From the NCBI RefSeq assembly GCF_944390845.1, contig NZ_CALXRM010000030.1:1-35903 (forward strand): 35,903 bases of DNA, in the 5' to 3' direction. The number at the start of each line of letters is the position of its first letter. Positions within the stretch are counted from its first letter, which is position 1. This stretch comes from an uncultured Brachyspira sp. Its GTDB lineage: Bacteria > Spirochaetota > Brachyspiria > Brachyspirales > Brachyspiraceae. Both the position numbers and the translations under genes were made by a program. This document shows positions 17,524-26,048 of the stretch, in pieces. The notes beneath the pieces are model-generated. The model saw nothing but the letters and a program-made list of their open reading frames with translations. It had not been told where the DNA came from and ran no database searches.

Positions 17524-18909
17524 TTAATTTATCATATTAAATAATAATATTTTATCATCAGATGTTTTTATGCATAAAGTATTATCGTTATATGATATAT
17601 AAACTGCTTTATTAAGAAGATCTAAATATTCATCTTCAGCTTTCATATCTGCTTCAGGTCCAGCCATTAATGTAGATATTCCAGTTTTACTCATTTTTAT
17701 ATTACCGTCTTGTATTTCAACAGGTATATTATAGTTATTAACTCCAGATTTTCCTACAAATGAATTATTGTTTATAGATAAAGTTATTTCTGTACCTTCA
17801 AACATATTTGATAATTTGAATTGTTTTCCAGCCAATGTTTTTGCATCGAAATAATCTTCTATGAATTTTAATATTGTAGAATCTTTAGTTATTATATATA
17901 ATTCTTTACCTTTTAAGTACATGTATTTAGCATTTTCTATATATGATGAGAATGCTGCTTCAGCTTTCATATTTTCTTCAGGGCCAGCCATTTTAGTAGT
18001 AGCAAGCATATTAAATTTAACTTCATTTCCATTGATGTTGCTGTAAGAAGTTCTGTAATTATTAACTCCAGCAAAACCATTTACTTGATTATTTTCACCA
18101 TAGAAAGACATAGTTATTTTTATATTAGGATATTGATATAAATTATGTAATATGAATGTTTTTCCTAGTAATTTGTTTTCAGAAATAGAATTATCTTTGA
18201 ATATTAATTTTTCTCCGGATTTTGTTGTTATTTCTAAATTAGTAGCAGATAAAGATATATTAGAAGCTTCAGAAAGTAATTTTGAGAATTCTTGTTCAGC
18301 TTTCATATTCGCTTCAGGTCCAGCCATCATAGTAGAACCTAAAGCACCTATTACTATGTTATTTTCATTTGTTAAAGTATATCCGGCAAAATATCTATTA
18401 ACACCAGAATATCCGTATATTTTATTTGTATCGAAAGTAAGAGTGATATTCATTTCAGGGTATTTATTTTCAAGCACAAATTCTCTTTGATATAGATCCT
18501 CTATTGTTAATGCTCTTTGTTTGAATACTAATTCTTTATTTTCTGATGTTTTTAAAGTTAATTCATCATTATTTACTGATACAGAATTAACTTTTCCTAA
18601 ATCGCTTAAAAAAGCCTGTTCATTTTTCATATCCTCTTCATTTCCAGCCATTAAAGTAGCTCCTATATTTGTTCCTATAATTATTTGATTATTGCTTACA
18701 GAAAATGATGTGAAATATCTGTTAATACTAGCATTTCCATAAACGTTACTGTTTTCAAATCCAATAGTTATTTTTGGATTGCTTGTTAAATAATATTCTC
18801 TGCCATTTATGCTTTCAAAAATATTGTTTTGCTTTGACTCTTTTTGAGAGCAGGACAGTAAAAATATTGTAGTTGATAATAATAGTAATAATAATAGTGT
18901 TTTTTTCAT
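17524..18909 (-). CDS. Lipoprotein with four tandem META (HslJ-like) domains
   Basis: The 461-residue protein has a poly-Leu signal ending in FLLSC, with lipidated C20, so it is membrane-anchored outside the cytosol. Four repeats of about 105 residues fill the rest. Each has a 'G..G.N.Y' turn followed by the signature T.MAG.E..MK.E: MAGNEEDMKNE at 87-97, MAGPEANMKAE at 195-205, MAGPEENMKAE at 307-317 and MAGPEADMKAE at 415-425. This is the META/DUF306 fold of HslJ, with the usual Cys of 'maC' replaced by Gly. HslJ is linked to novobiocin resistance in E. coli; no enzymatic role is known. AAAAGGA before the ATG sets the start. A two-domain paralogue lies just upstream. Confidence 0.8.
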   Translation of the reverse strand: MKKTLLLLLLLSTTIFLLSCSQKESKQNNIFESINGREYYLTSNPKITIGFENSNVYGNASINRYFTSFSVSNNQIIIGTNIGATLMAGNEEDMKNEQAFLSDLGKVNSVSVNNDELTLKTSENKELVFKQRALTIEDLYQREFVLENKYPEMNITLTFDTNKIYGYSGVNRYFAGYTLTNENNIVIGALGSTMMAGPEANMKAEQEFSKLLSEASNISLSATNLEITTKSGEKLIFKDNSISENKLLGKTFILHNLYQYPNIKITMSFYGENNQVNGFAGVNNYRTSYSNINGNEVKFNMLATTKMAGPEENMKAEAAFSSYIENAKYMYLKGKELYIITKDSTILKFIEDYFDAKTLAGKQFKLSNMFEGTEITLSINNNSFVGKSGVNNYNIPVEIQDGNIKMSKTGISTLMAGPEADMKAEDEYLDLLNKAVYISYNDNTLCIKTSDDKILLFNMIN

Positions 18910-18979
18910 GTTTTTTCCTTTTAATAAAAAATTAAAATATATATTTTTCTTTTTGTATAAATCTTACATAATATAACAA

Positions 18980-19011
18980 TGGGCTTATGATTAAGGAAAA
19001 TCACAAGCCCA
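18980..19011 (-). terminator. Hairpin after the two-domain META gene
   Basis: tgggctt (18980-18986) pairs with aagccca (19005-19011), and after one mismatch tgatt/aatca extends the stem around a 6-nt loop. The T-tail on the - strand is poor (TTGTTATATT), so it may be a weak terminator. It separates the two META genes. Confidence 0.5.
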
Positions 19012-19073
19012 TCAATAATAGTGTTAGGAGTCTGATAATAATGAATAATTGCTATATCAAATAAAAATAAACA

Positions 19074-19787
19074 TTAAAACTTCATCTTATAAATTAATTT
19101 TTCTTTATCTTTTGTTATTAAAATAAGTTCGTCATTTTCTAATGAAATTTTACGTATATTAGAAAATAATTCTATATACTTTCCATTAGCTTCTTTTTCA
19201 GTACTCTCCACATGTTTAATATTTTTTATAAATATTTTATCATCAGTTATTGTATAAGATGAAAAATATTTGTCTATATCATTATAACCATATATATAAT
19301 TTTTGGTAAAACCAATAGTTATATTTAAATCATTAAATGCATTTTTTAGTATAAATTCTTTACCTTTTAAATAATTTGGTGATAACTCAGCTTGTTCTTT
19401 AAATATTAATTCTTTATTATCTTTAGTTTTTATTGTTAATATATCACCTTTTATATTTATATCTTCAGCATTAGCAAGAAGCTCAAAATATTCATTTTCA
19501 TCTTTCATTAAATTATTTGGACCTTTCATTTTTGTAGCTTCGATATCTGAAATTTTTATTTTAGTATCTTCTATATCGAAAATAGCTTCATAAGTATTAA
19601 TAGTAGATTTTCCACTTATTTTATTCCTATTAAACATTATGTTTATTGTGTTTTTGCCAAAATTATTTAATGTATATATTTTTCCGTCCAAAATTCTTTC
19701 AGTAATATCTATATTATTAATTAAATTCTGCTTAGAAAATAGGGTAGCAGAACATACTATAAATATTATAAATATCACTTTTTTCAT
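19074..19787 (-). CDS. Exported META-domain protein, paralogue of the next gene
   Basis: The 237-residue protein starts with a signal sequence (KKVIFIIFIVCSATLFS). It has a Cys at 12 but no proper lipobox, so it is probably secreted or periplasmic rather than lipidated. Two META-like repeats follow, about 30-130 and 137-237. The first keeps the signature as TKMKGPNNLMKDE; in the second it has decayed to VESTEKEANGKYIE. A TATAAT at 19846-19841 and an AAAGGA 13 nt before the ATG serve it. It probably arose by duplication with the four-domain lipoprotein downstream. The function is unknown. Confidence 0.72.
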   Translation of the reverse strand: MKKVIFIIFIVCSATLFSKQNLINNIDITERILDGKIYTLNNFGKNTINIMFNRNKISGKSTINTYEAIFDIEDTKIKISDIEATKMKGPNNLMKDENEYFELLANAEDINIKGDILTIKTKDNKELIFKEQAELSPNYLKGKEFILKNAFNDLNITIGFTKNYIYGYNDIDKYFSSYTITDDKIFIKNIKHVESTEKEANGKYIELFSNIRKISLENDELILITKDKEKLIYKMKF

Positions 19788-19921
19788 TATTATATTAATA
19801 TCCTTTCGGCATTTATTAACTATATATAACTAATATAACAATTATAGTGTAAAATGTATAATAAAAAAATATAAAAACTATGAAAAATAAATTGCAAAAA
19901 AGGAAAAATAAGTTATCATAT

Positions 19922-19948
19922 TACAGTTTACATAATAAAATCCGATAA
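19922..19948 (+). promoter_or_regulatory. Possible sigma-28 promoter before the acetyltransferase gene
   Basis: TACA (19922-19925), 15 nt, then TCCGATAA (19941-19948) is two mismatches from the sigma-28 consensus TAAA-N15-GCCGATAA. The start would fall near 19955, giving a very short leader. The overlapping TTACAG-17-GATAAT could equally be a sigma-70 promoter. Confidence 0.35.
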
Positions 19949-19968
19949 TATATTTATAGGTGTTATCT

Positions 19969-20472
19969 ATGAGTAATAATATAAGAGAAGCACATATAGA
20001 AGATGCTAAAAACGTTATAGATTACATTAAGAAAATGTCAGATGAAACAGATTTTTTAATGTCTGGTTCTGATGAAAGGCTTTTAGATGTAAAGAAAGAG
20101 GAGGAATTTTTACAAAATATACAGCATTTAAGGCTAGAAAAGATGTTTTTGTACGAAATTGACAAAAAAATCGTCGGTATATGCAGTATAAAAGGCTTAA
20201 ATAAGAAAAGAGTAAAACATAGAGTTGATTTAGGTATAACAGTTTTAAAAGATTATTGGTCTAATGGCATAGGTACAAAATTACTTGAACATGCTATTAA
20301 CTATTGCAGAGTAAATTCTATAGAAAAAATAGAATTAACTGTAAGGACTGATAATGAAAGGGCTTTAAAATTGTATAAAAAAGAAGGTTTTGAAGTAGAA
20401 GGAGAAATAAAGAAGTTCTTCTATATAAATGGAGTTTATTATAATTGTTATATTATGGGGCTTTTTGTTTGA
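19969..20472 (+). CDS. GNAT-family N-acetyltransferase
   Basis: The 167-residue cytosolic enzyme would transfer acetyl from acetyl-CoA to an amine. GNAT motif A is LGITVLKDYWSNGIGTKLL (88-106), with the pyrophosphate loop SNGIGT, and motif B is NERALKLYKKEGF (129-141), as in RimI/RimL-like and ribosomal-protein acetyltransferases. The ATG at 19969 is preferred over a GTG at 19960, because ATAGG stands 8 nt before the ATG and the GTG overlaps that site. The substrate is unknown. It lies just before the flagellar block, but an AT-rich hairpin (20475-20509) and a separate promoter lie in between. A weak sigma-28-like element precedes it. Confidence 0.85.
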   Translation: MSNNIREAHIEDAKNVIDYIKKMSDETDFLMSGSDERLLDVKKEEEFLQNIQHLRLEKMFLYEIDKKIVGICSIKGLNKKRVKHRVDLGITVLKDYWSNGIGTKLLEHAINYCRVNSIEKIELTVRTDNERALKLYKKEGFEVEGEIKKFFYINGVYYNCYIMGLFV

Positions 20473-20474
20473 AA

Positions 20475-20509
20475 AATATACTATAAATAAAATTTTTATA
20501 TAGTGTATT
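20475..20509 (+). terminator. AT-rich hairpin after the acetyltransferase gene
   Basis: aatatactata (20475-20485) pairs with tatagtgtatt (20499-20509) with one G-U pair. The T-tail is poor, so termination is uncertain. Confidence 0.35.
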
Positions 20510-20573
20510 GTTGCTGTAAATGTGATTTGGGTTTTATTATAAGATTTAAATTTTATTAATTGAGTGTAAATTA

Positions 20574-20615
20574 GTTAACATAATACTTGACTATTTTAGA
20601 ATAATATGTTAACTT
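20574..20615 (+). promoter_or_regulatory. fliP operon promoter with flanking operator-like half-sites
   Basis: TTGACT (20587-20592), 17 nt, then an extended -10 TGTTAACTT (-10 TAACTT at 20610-20615). The perfect inverted pair gttaacata (20574-20582) and tatgttaac (20605-20613) brackets the -35 and overlaps the -10. The start-to-start distance is 31 bp, about three helical turns. The same half-sites occur at the kdgK promoter. Confidence 0.5.
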
Positions 20616-20691
20616 TAAGCAAGTTATAAAACATTATCGTTTTTGAAAGAAAAAAGATTAGGAAAAAAATTTATAAAGTTGGAGTTCTCAA

Positions 20692-21480
20692 ATGCGAAAG
20701 TTTCTTATGGTGTTTTTGGTATTATGTTTACTTATGCCAGTTGTAGCTTACGCTCAAGATAATACCCAAATACCAATACCTACAATAGGGTTAAATGTTA
20801 CTCAAGCTCAAACTCCTCAGCAAGTAAGTTTAGGACTTCAGATATTATTTCTTTTAACAATATTGTCGTTGTCTCCTTCTATTATAATAATGACAACAAG
20901 TTTTATAAGAGTTTCCATAGTATTAAGTTTTGTTCAAAGGGCATTATCTTTACAGGAAACCCCTCCAAGGGCATTAATAATGGGGTTGTCTTTGTTCTTG
21001 ACCTTCTTCATAATGATGCCGACTCTATCGCAAGTTAATAATGAGGCACTTCAGCCATATTTGAATGGCAGTATAGGTGTCAATGAATTATATAGTAGAG
21101 GAATACAGCCTATAAGAATGTTTATGTTCAACTCTTTAAGAGGTGAAAATGGTATGAAAAGTTTGGATTTGTTCTTAAGTATAAGTAATACTGATATAAG
21201 ACTTAGAGAAATTCAAACAGTAGAGGATTTAAATAGAATTCCTACTATAGTAGTTATACCGGCATTTATTATAAATGAACTTACTATAGCATTTAAAATG
21301 GGGATATATTTGTTTATACCATTTATTGTTATAGACTTGGTGGTTGCTTCAATACTTATGGCAATGGGTATGATAATGCTGCCGCCTATTATGATATCAT
21401 TGCCGCTTAAAATAATTTTGTTTGTAGCGGTTGATGGTTGGAAACTTTTGATACTTCAAATAGTACAAAGTTTTCAATGA
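20692..21480 (+). CDS. fliP: Flagellar export gate protein FliP
   Basis: FliP forms the core of the FliPQR export gate inside the MS ring. The 262-residue protein has a cleavable signal peptide (1-21, cut after AYA), a periplasmic linker, then the conserved block with LSLSPSIIIMTTSFIRVSIVLSF and GLSLFLTFF. The C-terminal pair of spans includes IPAFIINELTIAFKMG and LPPIMISLPLKI. GGAG at 20681-20684, 7 nt before ATG, sets the start. It is the first gene of the flagellar block here; no fliO/fliZ precedes it. Confidence 0.97.
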   Translation: MRKFLMVFLVLCLLMPVVAYAQDNTQIPIPTIGLNVTQAQTPQQVSLGLQILFLLTILSLSPSIIIMTTSFIRVSIVLSFVQRALSLQETPPRALIMGLSLFLTFFIMMPTLSQVNNEALQPYLNGSIGVNELYSRGIQPIRMFMFNSLRGENGMKSLDLFLSISNTDIRLREIQTVEDLNRIPTIVVIPAFIINELTIAFKMGIYLFIPFIVIDLVVASILMAMGMIMLPPIMISLPLKIILFVAVDGWKLLILQIVQSFQ

Positions 21481-21549
21481 TGTAATGATAATATAATAAT
21501 GGATTTTTAGAGCTGCTTTATATAGTTAATATAGTTTAAGGGAAATGTT

Positions 21550-21819
21550 ATGAGCGATACTTCGATTATTGTTTTGGTGCAGGAAACTTTATGGGTTTTC
21601 ATGTTGCTTTCAGCACCAGTTTTAGGGGTTTCTATAATTGTTGGTTTGATTATTTCTATACTTCAAGCTACTACAAGTATTCAGGAACAAACATTAACTT
21701 TTGTACCTAAGATGATAGCGATGTTGGCAGTTATATATATGTTAGCTTCTTGGATGTTAAATTATACAAGTGCTTTTACAGTTAGATTGTTTAGCATACT
21801 TCCAAGCATAGCAAGATAA
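21550..21819 (+). CDS. fliQ: Flagellar export gate protein FliQ
   Basis: This 89-residue protein with two membrane hairpin helices is the usual FliQ size. The pattern LVQETLWVFMLLSAPVLGVSIIVG followed by LQATTSIQEQTLTFVPKM is the FliQ signature. Four copies wrap around the FliP/FliR helix in the gate. AAGGGA at 21538-21543 sets the start. It lies 69 nt after fliP and 25 nt before fliR, within one unit. Confidence 0.96.
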   Translation: MSDTSIIVLVQETLWVFMLLSAPVLGVSIIVGLIISILQATTSIQEQTLTFVPKMIAMLAVIYMLASWMLNYTSAFTVRLFSILPSIAR

Positions 21820-21844
21820 GAGTGTATTGATTTAGGAATAATAA

Positions 21845-22648
21845 ATGGATAATTTTGTAAATTTTTTCCAGATTTACCTGCTCATTATGGTAAGATTCAT
21901 AGCTATACTTATGGTAGCACCATTGTTTTCATCTAATGTTATTCCTAATAGTATAAAAATGGGACTTGCTTTTATAGCTACAGCAACTATATTTCCATTA
22001 GTTGCTAACATAAATGTTCAGGCAGCACCTACTTTTGTAGAGTACTTTTTGACACTTGTTAATGAGGCTCTTATCGGTATTTTGATAGGATTTTTAATGT
22101 CTATTATATTTGCTGCTTATCAAGTTATGGCTAACTTTTTTGAAATACAAATAGGATTTGGTATATCTGAAACTGTTGACCCTATATCTCAAGTTACAGT
22201 TCCGGTATTAGGGCAGCTTCAGTCTTTGATAGTTATACTTATATTCATAGCTATTGACGGGCCTAGTTGGGTAGTTAGAACTTTGTTTTATAGTTTTAAA
22301 GCTATGCCAGTATTGAGTGATGCTTCAAAAGCAGTATTCACTTCATCGTTTAATGGAGTTATAGACAGAATGATATATTATATGAGTTCTTTATTTTCTA
22401 TATCTCTTTCATTAGCTTTACCTATAATGCTTACTTTATTCTTATTATCATTAAGTTTAGGTTTGTTGGCAAAGGCTGCACCACAAATGAATATTTTGAT
22501 GTTAGGTTTCCCAATGCAGATTGGAGTTGGTATAGTAGCTTATTATATATTGATACCAGCACTTGTTTCTAATTTTATGAAGATATTAGAATATACAATA
22601 TCAGATGTTAATAATATAATAACTTTCTTGTCAGGAGGCACTGTATGA
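21845..22648 (+). CDS. fliR: Flagellar export gate protein FliR
   Basis: The 267-residue membrane protein completes the FliP5Q4R1 gate. Recognisable parts are VRFIAILMVAPLFSSNVIPNSIKMGLAF, the NEALIGILIGFLMSIIFAAYQ span, GFGISETVDP, and the C-terminal LPIMLTLFLLSLSLGLLAKAAPQMNILMLGFP. TAGGAA precedes the ATG. Its stop overlaps the flhB start by four bases (ATGA), so translation is probably coupled. FliR and FlhB interact directly in the gate and are fused in some bacteria. Confidence 0.96.
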   Translation: MDNFVNFFQIYLLIMVRFIAILMVAPLFSSNVIPNSIKMGLAFIATATIFPLVANINVQAAPTFVEYFLTLVNEALIGILIGFLMSIIFAAYQVMANFFEIQIGFGISETVDPISQVTVPVLGQLQSLIVILIFIAIDGPSWVVRTLFYSFKAMPVLSDASKAVFTSSFNGVIDRMIYYMSSLFSISLSLALPIMLTLFLLSLSLGLLAKAAPQMNILMLGFPMQIGVGIVAYYILIPALVSNFMKILEYTISDVNNIITFLSGGTV

Positions 22649-23844
22649 AAAATATGATAGCTTCCTTATTAGAAATGTTGATTATATTTAAAGCTAGACT
22701 TTATAGAAAATATTTACGCCTTACTGGAAAAGGCTTTGTATTAACATTATTTGCTTCTCCGGAAGATGAAGGAAGAACAGAACTTCCAACTGAGAGAAAG
22801 AAAAGAAAGGCAAGAGAAGAAGAAGGACGTGTTGTAAACTCTACAGAGATAAACCAAACTCTTGTTTTGGCTGTTACAATAGCTGTAATAGCTTTGCTTA
22901 CAACATATTTAATTAATACAGTATCTCAATTTTTTGTTGGAATATTGAATAAAATTTCCAATGCTGATGCTAGTATGAATATTTTATCTTTGCCTGATAT
23001 GTTTTTGGAAATAGTTGTTTTAATAGCTAAAACTGCTGGAATAGTTTTATTGGTTGCTTTAGTTGTTGGGGTAGGTATTAATTTAGCACAGACTAAATTC
23101 TTATTTACAACTAAAAAGTTAAAACCAAATTTTAAAAGAATAGCTCCGACTTGGTCTAACTTCAAAGAAAGGGTGTTTATTTCTTCCCAAAACTTGATGA
23201 ACTTAGCCAAAATCTTATTCAAGATGGTAGTTATATCTTTTCTTACTTTTTCAACTATATACGGCAAACATGATCAATTATTTAATATGGTTAATATGGA
23301 ATTACCTCAAGCTATGCATTTATTCTTTTTTATTGTTTTAGATATGTTAGCTAAGGTAATAATATTTATGATAATAGTATCTGCTTTTGACTATTTCTTT
23401 CAAAAAAAGCAGTACATTAATAGTTTGAAAATGACAAAACATGAAATGAAAGAAGAATTCAAAGAGATGGAAGGAGATCCATTGGTAAAAAGCCAGTTAC
23501 AAGATATGGCTAGAAAAATTGTCAATAGAACAATGCTTAAGGCGGTTCCAGAGGCAGATGTGGTAATTACAAACCCTACTCACTTTGCAGTTGCTTTGAA
23601 ATATGAAAATGGAGATTATGCTCCAATAGTAACAGCAAAAGGAGCAGACCATATTGCTTTAAGAATAAAAGAGATAGCTAAAGAGAATGATGTTCAAATA
23701 GTAGAAAATAAACCTTTAGCCCGTGAATTATATTTTAATGTTGAAATAGGACAATATATACCAGAAAAACTATTTCATGTTGTTTCAAGAATACTTGGCG
23801 AAGTGTATAGAATACGTAATGAAAAAATGGCAAGGGCTATATAG
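22645..23844 (+). CDS. flhB: Flagellar export switch protein FlhB
   Basis: FlhB controls the switch from rod/hook to filament export. After four membrane spans, the cytosolic domain has the self-cleavage motif N310-P-T-H in VVITNPTHFAVAL, and the linker GDPLVKSQLQDMAR is typical. The core start EDEGRTELPTERKKRKAREEGR-like segment begins at about residue 40. So the protein has roughly 36 extra N-terminal residues, hydrophobic then basic (LLEMLIIFKARLYRKYLRL). AGGAGG at 22634-22639 and the ATGA overlap with fliR support this long start. At 399 residues it is longer than most FlhB proteins. Confidence 0.96.
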   Translation: MKNMIASLLEMLIIFKARLYRKYLRLTGKGFVLTLFASPEDEGRTELPTERKKRKAREEEGRVVNSTEINQTLVLAVTIAVIALLTTYLINTVSQFFVGILNKISNADASMNILSLPDMFLEIVVLIAKTAGIVLLVALVVGVGINLAQTKFLFTTKKLKPNFKRIAPTWSNFKERVFISSQNLMNLAKILFKMVVISFLTFSTIYGKHDQLFNMVNMELPQAMHLFFFIVLDMLAKVIIFMIIVSAFDYFFQKKQYINSLKMTKHEMKEEFKEMEGDPLVKSQLQDMARKIVNRTMLKAVPEADVVITNPTHFAVALKYENGDYAPIVTAKGADHIALRIKEIAKENDVQIVENKPLARELYFNVEIGQYIPEKLFHVVSRILGEVYRIRNEKMARAI

Positions 23845-23856
23845 GAGGAATAAAAA

Positions 23857-25977
23857 GTGGCAACAATGAATGGTGATAAATCAATTTTAGATTCAATAAA
23901 ATTACCTAGCAATCTTAGCAGGCATAGTGACATAATGTTTGCTGTTGGTGCAGTTATGGTAATAATGATGCTTATTATACCATTACCAGCAATAATTTTA
24001 GATTTTTTGCTTATAGTAAATATAATCGTATCATTATTGATATTACTTATGGTACTTAGTATAAAGAGTGCCAATGATTTTAGTGTATTCCCTTCTGTAT
24101 TGCTTGTAATGACAGCATTCAGACTTGCTTTGAACGTATCTACAACTAGAGCAATTCTTACTGAAGGAACTAACTTTAATGGTAAGGTTATTACTTCATT
24201 CGCTGATTTCGTAGTAGGCGGTAATATAGTTGTAGGTGTTGTAATATTTATAATTCTTATAATAGTACAATTTGTTGTAATTACTAAAGGTGCTACAAGA
24301 GTATCAGAAGTAGCAGCAAGATTCGCATTAGATAGTATGCCTTCAAAAATGATGGCAGTTGAAAGCGAACTTCAAGCTGGTGCTATAACAGATAAAGAAG
24401 CAGAAGAAAAAAGAAAGAAAATCAGAGGTGAAAGTGATTTTTATGGTACTATGGACGGTGCTTCAAAATTCGTGCAAGGTGACGTTATAGCAGGTATTAT
24501 AATTACTGTTATAAACATAGTAGGCGGACTCATCATTGGTATGACAATGAGAGGCGAACCATTTGCTCAGGCAGTTAATGCTTATACTCGTTTTACTGTA
24601 GGTGATGGTTTGGTAAGTCAGATTCCTTCATTCTTTATGAGTTTTGCTACAGGTTTATTAGTAACTAGAAGCAGCAGCGAAGATAATTTGTCTACTCAAA
24701 TTGCTGTACAAATTTTTGCTAAACCTAAAAACTTATTTATTGGTGCTGGTTTCGCATTCTTCTTAATGCTTTTACCAGGCTTCCCAAAATTGGCTTTATT
24801 TGTTATATCATTAGCATTATTTTTAGCTGGATATGCTTTAAGAAAAGAGCAGCAAGAACTTGGACTTAATGAAGATGGTACAAAGGCTGATGCCGGAGAG
24901 CAGGTTCATCAAGGTCCTTTAGATGTTACTCCTTTCTTGAAAGTTGAAAAGATAGAACTTTCTGTTGGTGCCTCTCTTATACCTTTGGCATTAGAATCTG
25001 AAGGAGGGGATTTAATCAATAGAATAAGTCAGATACGTAGAGAGCTTGCTTTGGAGGTTGGTTTAGTTGTTCCTCCGGTACGTATTGTGGATAATAGTGT
25101 AATAGAACCAGATGAATATACTGTTAGTATAAATGGTACTGAAATGGCTAAAGGATTCGTTCGTCCTAATATGCTTTTAGCTTTGAACGCTAATTCTCCA
25201 GATGGCCCTACTCCAGATTGTGAAAGAGTAAGAGAACCAGCATTCGGACTTCCTGCTTATTGGATTAAAGTTGATGAAAAGGATATGGCTGAGAAAAAAG
25301 GCTTTATGTTATTCCAGCCTACATCAGTTATAGCTACTCACTTCAGTGAAACTATTAAAAGAAATGCTAATCTTCTTATCGGACGTGAAGAAGTACAGAA
25401 TATGCTTGATCTTATTAAAGATGATCATAAAGCACTTGTATCAGAAGTACTTGCAGCTAAGCCTCATAATGAAAGTCCTCTTGGATATATACAAAAAGTA
25501 TTACAGAATCTTCTTCAAGAGGAAGTACCTATTAGAAATAGTGTTGCAATATTAGAAGGTGTTGCTGATGCTATATCTATTATGGGAAGTGAACAGGCTA
25601 CAGAATTGGTAAGAAGCAGATTAGCTTCACAAATATCTCAAATGGTTGCAGATCAGGATAGAAATATTAGAGTTATTACTTTAAGTCAGCAATTACAAAA
25701 TAATATAGCACAGAACCTTGCTAATACAGGTAATTTACAGGGTTCTCAAATGATAGCTATGAGTTTTGAAAGTATGCAGAACTTAATTAAGAATATAAAA
25801 GATGCTGTTAAACTTGTTAGTGATTCAGGAGTTGATGATATAGTATTTTTGACTTCTCCTATTATAAGAAGACCTCTATATCAGTTTATAGCTAAGAATG
25901 TTGGTAAGTATAAAGTTATTGCTACAACAGAGATAGCACAAGGATATAATGTACAAGGAATTGCTAGTATTAAATAA
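23857..25977 (+). CDS. flhA: Flagellar export platform protein FlhA
   Basis: FlhA forms the nonameric ring that receives chaperone-substrate complexes and takes part in proton-driven export. The 706-residue protein has about eight spans up to residue 330, with the FHIPEP signature RLALNVSTTRAIL (89-101), and a large cytosolic domain. The start is GTG at 23857: AGGAGG (23843-23848) is 8 nt away, whereas the next ATG (23866) is 17 nt away. It begins 12 nt after flhB and is followed by a small gene and flhF. Confidence 0.96.
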   Translation: MATMNGDKSILDSIKLPSNLSRHSDIMFAVGAVMVIMMLIIPLPAIILDFLLIVNIIVSLLILLMVLSIKSANDFSVFPSVLLVMTAFRLALNVSTTRAILTEGTNFNGKVITSFADFVVGGNIVVGVVIFIILIIVQFVVITKGATRVSEVAARFALDSMPSKMMAVESELQAGAITDKEAEEKRKKIRGESDFYGTMDGASKFVQGDVIAGIIITVINIVGGLIIGMTMRGEPFAQAVNAYTRFTVGDGLVSQIPSFFMSFATGLLVTRSSSEDNLSTQIAVQIFAKPKNLFIGAGFAFFLMLLPGFPKLALFVISLALFLAGYALRKEQQELGLNEDGTKADAGEQVHQGPLDVTPFLKVEKIELSVGASLIPLALESEGGDLINRISQIRRELALEVGLVVPPVRIVDNSVIEPDEYTVSINGTEMAKGFVRPNMLLALNANSPDGPTPDCERVREPAFGLPAYWIKVDEKDMAEKKGFMLFQPTSVIATHFSETIKRNANLLIGREEVQNMLDLIKDDHKALVSEVLAAKPHNESPLGYIQKVLQNLLQEEVPIRNSVAILEGVADAISIMGSEQATELVRSRLASQISQMVADQDRNIRVITLSQQLQNNIAQNLANTGNLQGSQMIAMSFESMQNLIKNIKDAVKLVSDSGVDDIVFLTSPIIRRPLYQFIAKNVGKYKVIATTEIAQGYNVQGIASIK

Positions 25978-26048
25978 TTAAATTGGAAATTATAATGCCC
26001 GTAAATGGAGCAATTTTTTAAGATGTAAATAAATTATGGAGTTAAACT

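Noticed and set aside
19960-19968. GTG start for the acetyltransferase
   Set aside because: It overlaps the ATAGG ribosome site that is well placed for the ATG at 19969, and adds three non-conserved residues.
25371-25386. CCGATAA on the - strand inside flhA as sigma-28 promoter
   Set aside because: It is internal and antisense with no gene to drive; it mainly shows that such boxes can occur by chance.
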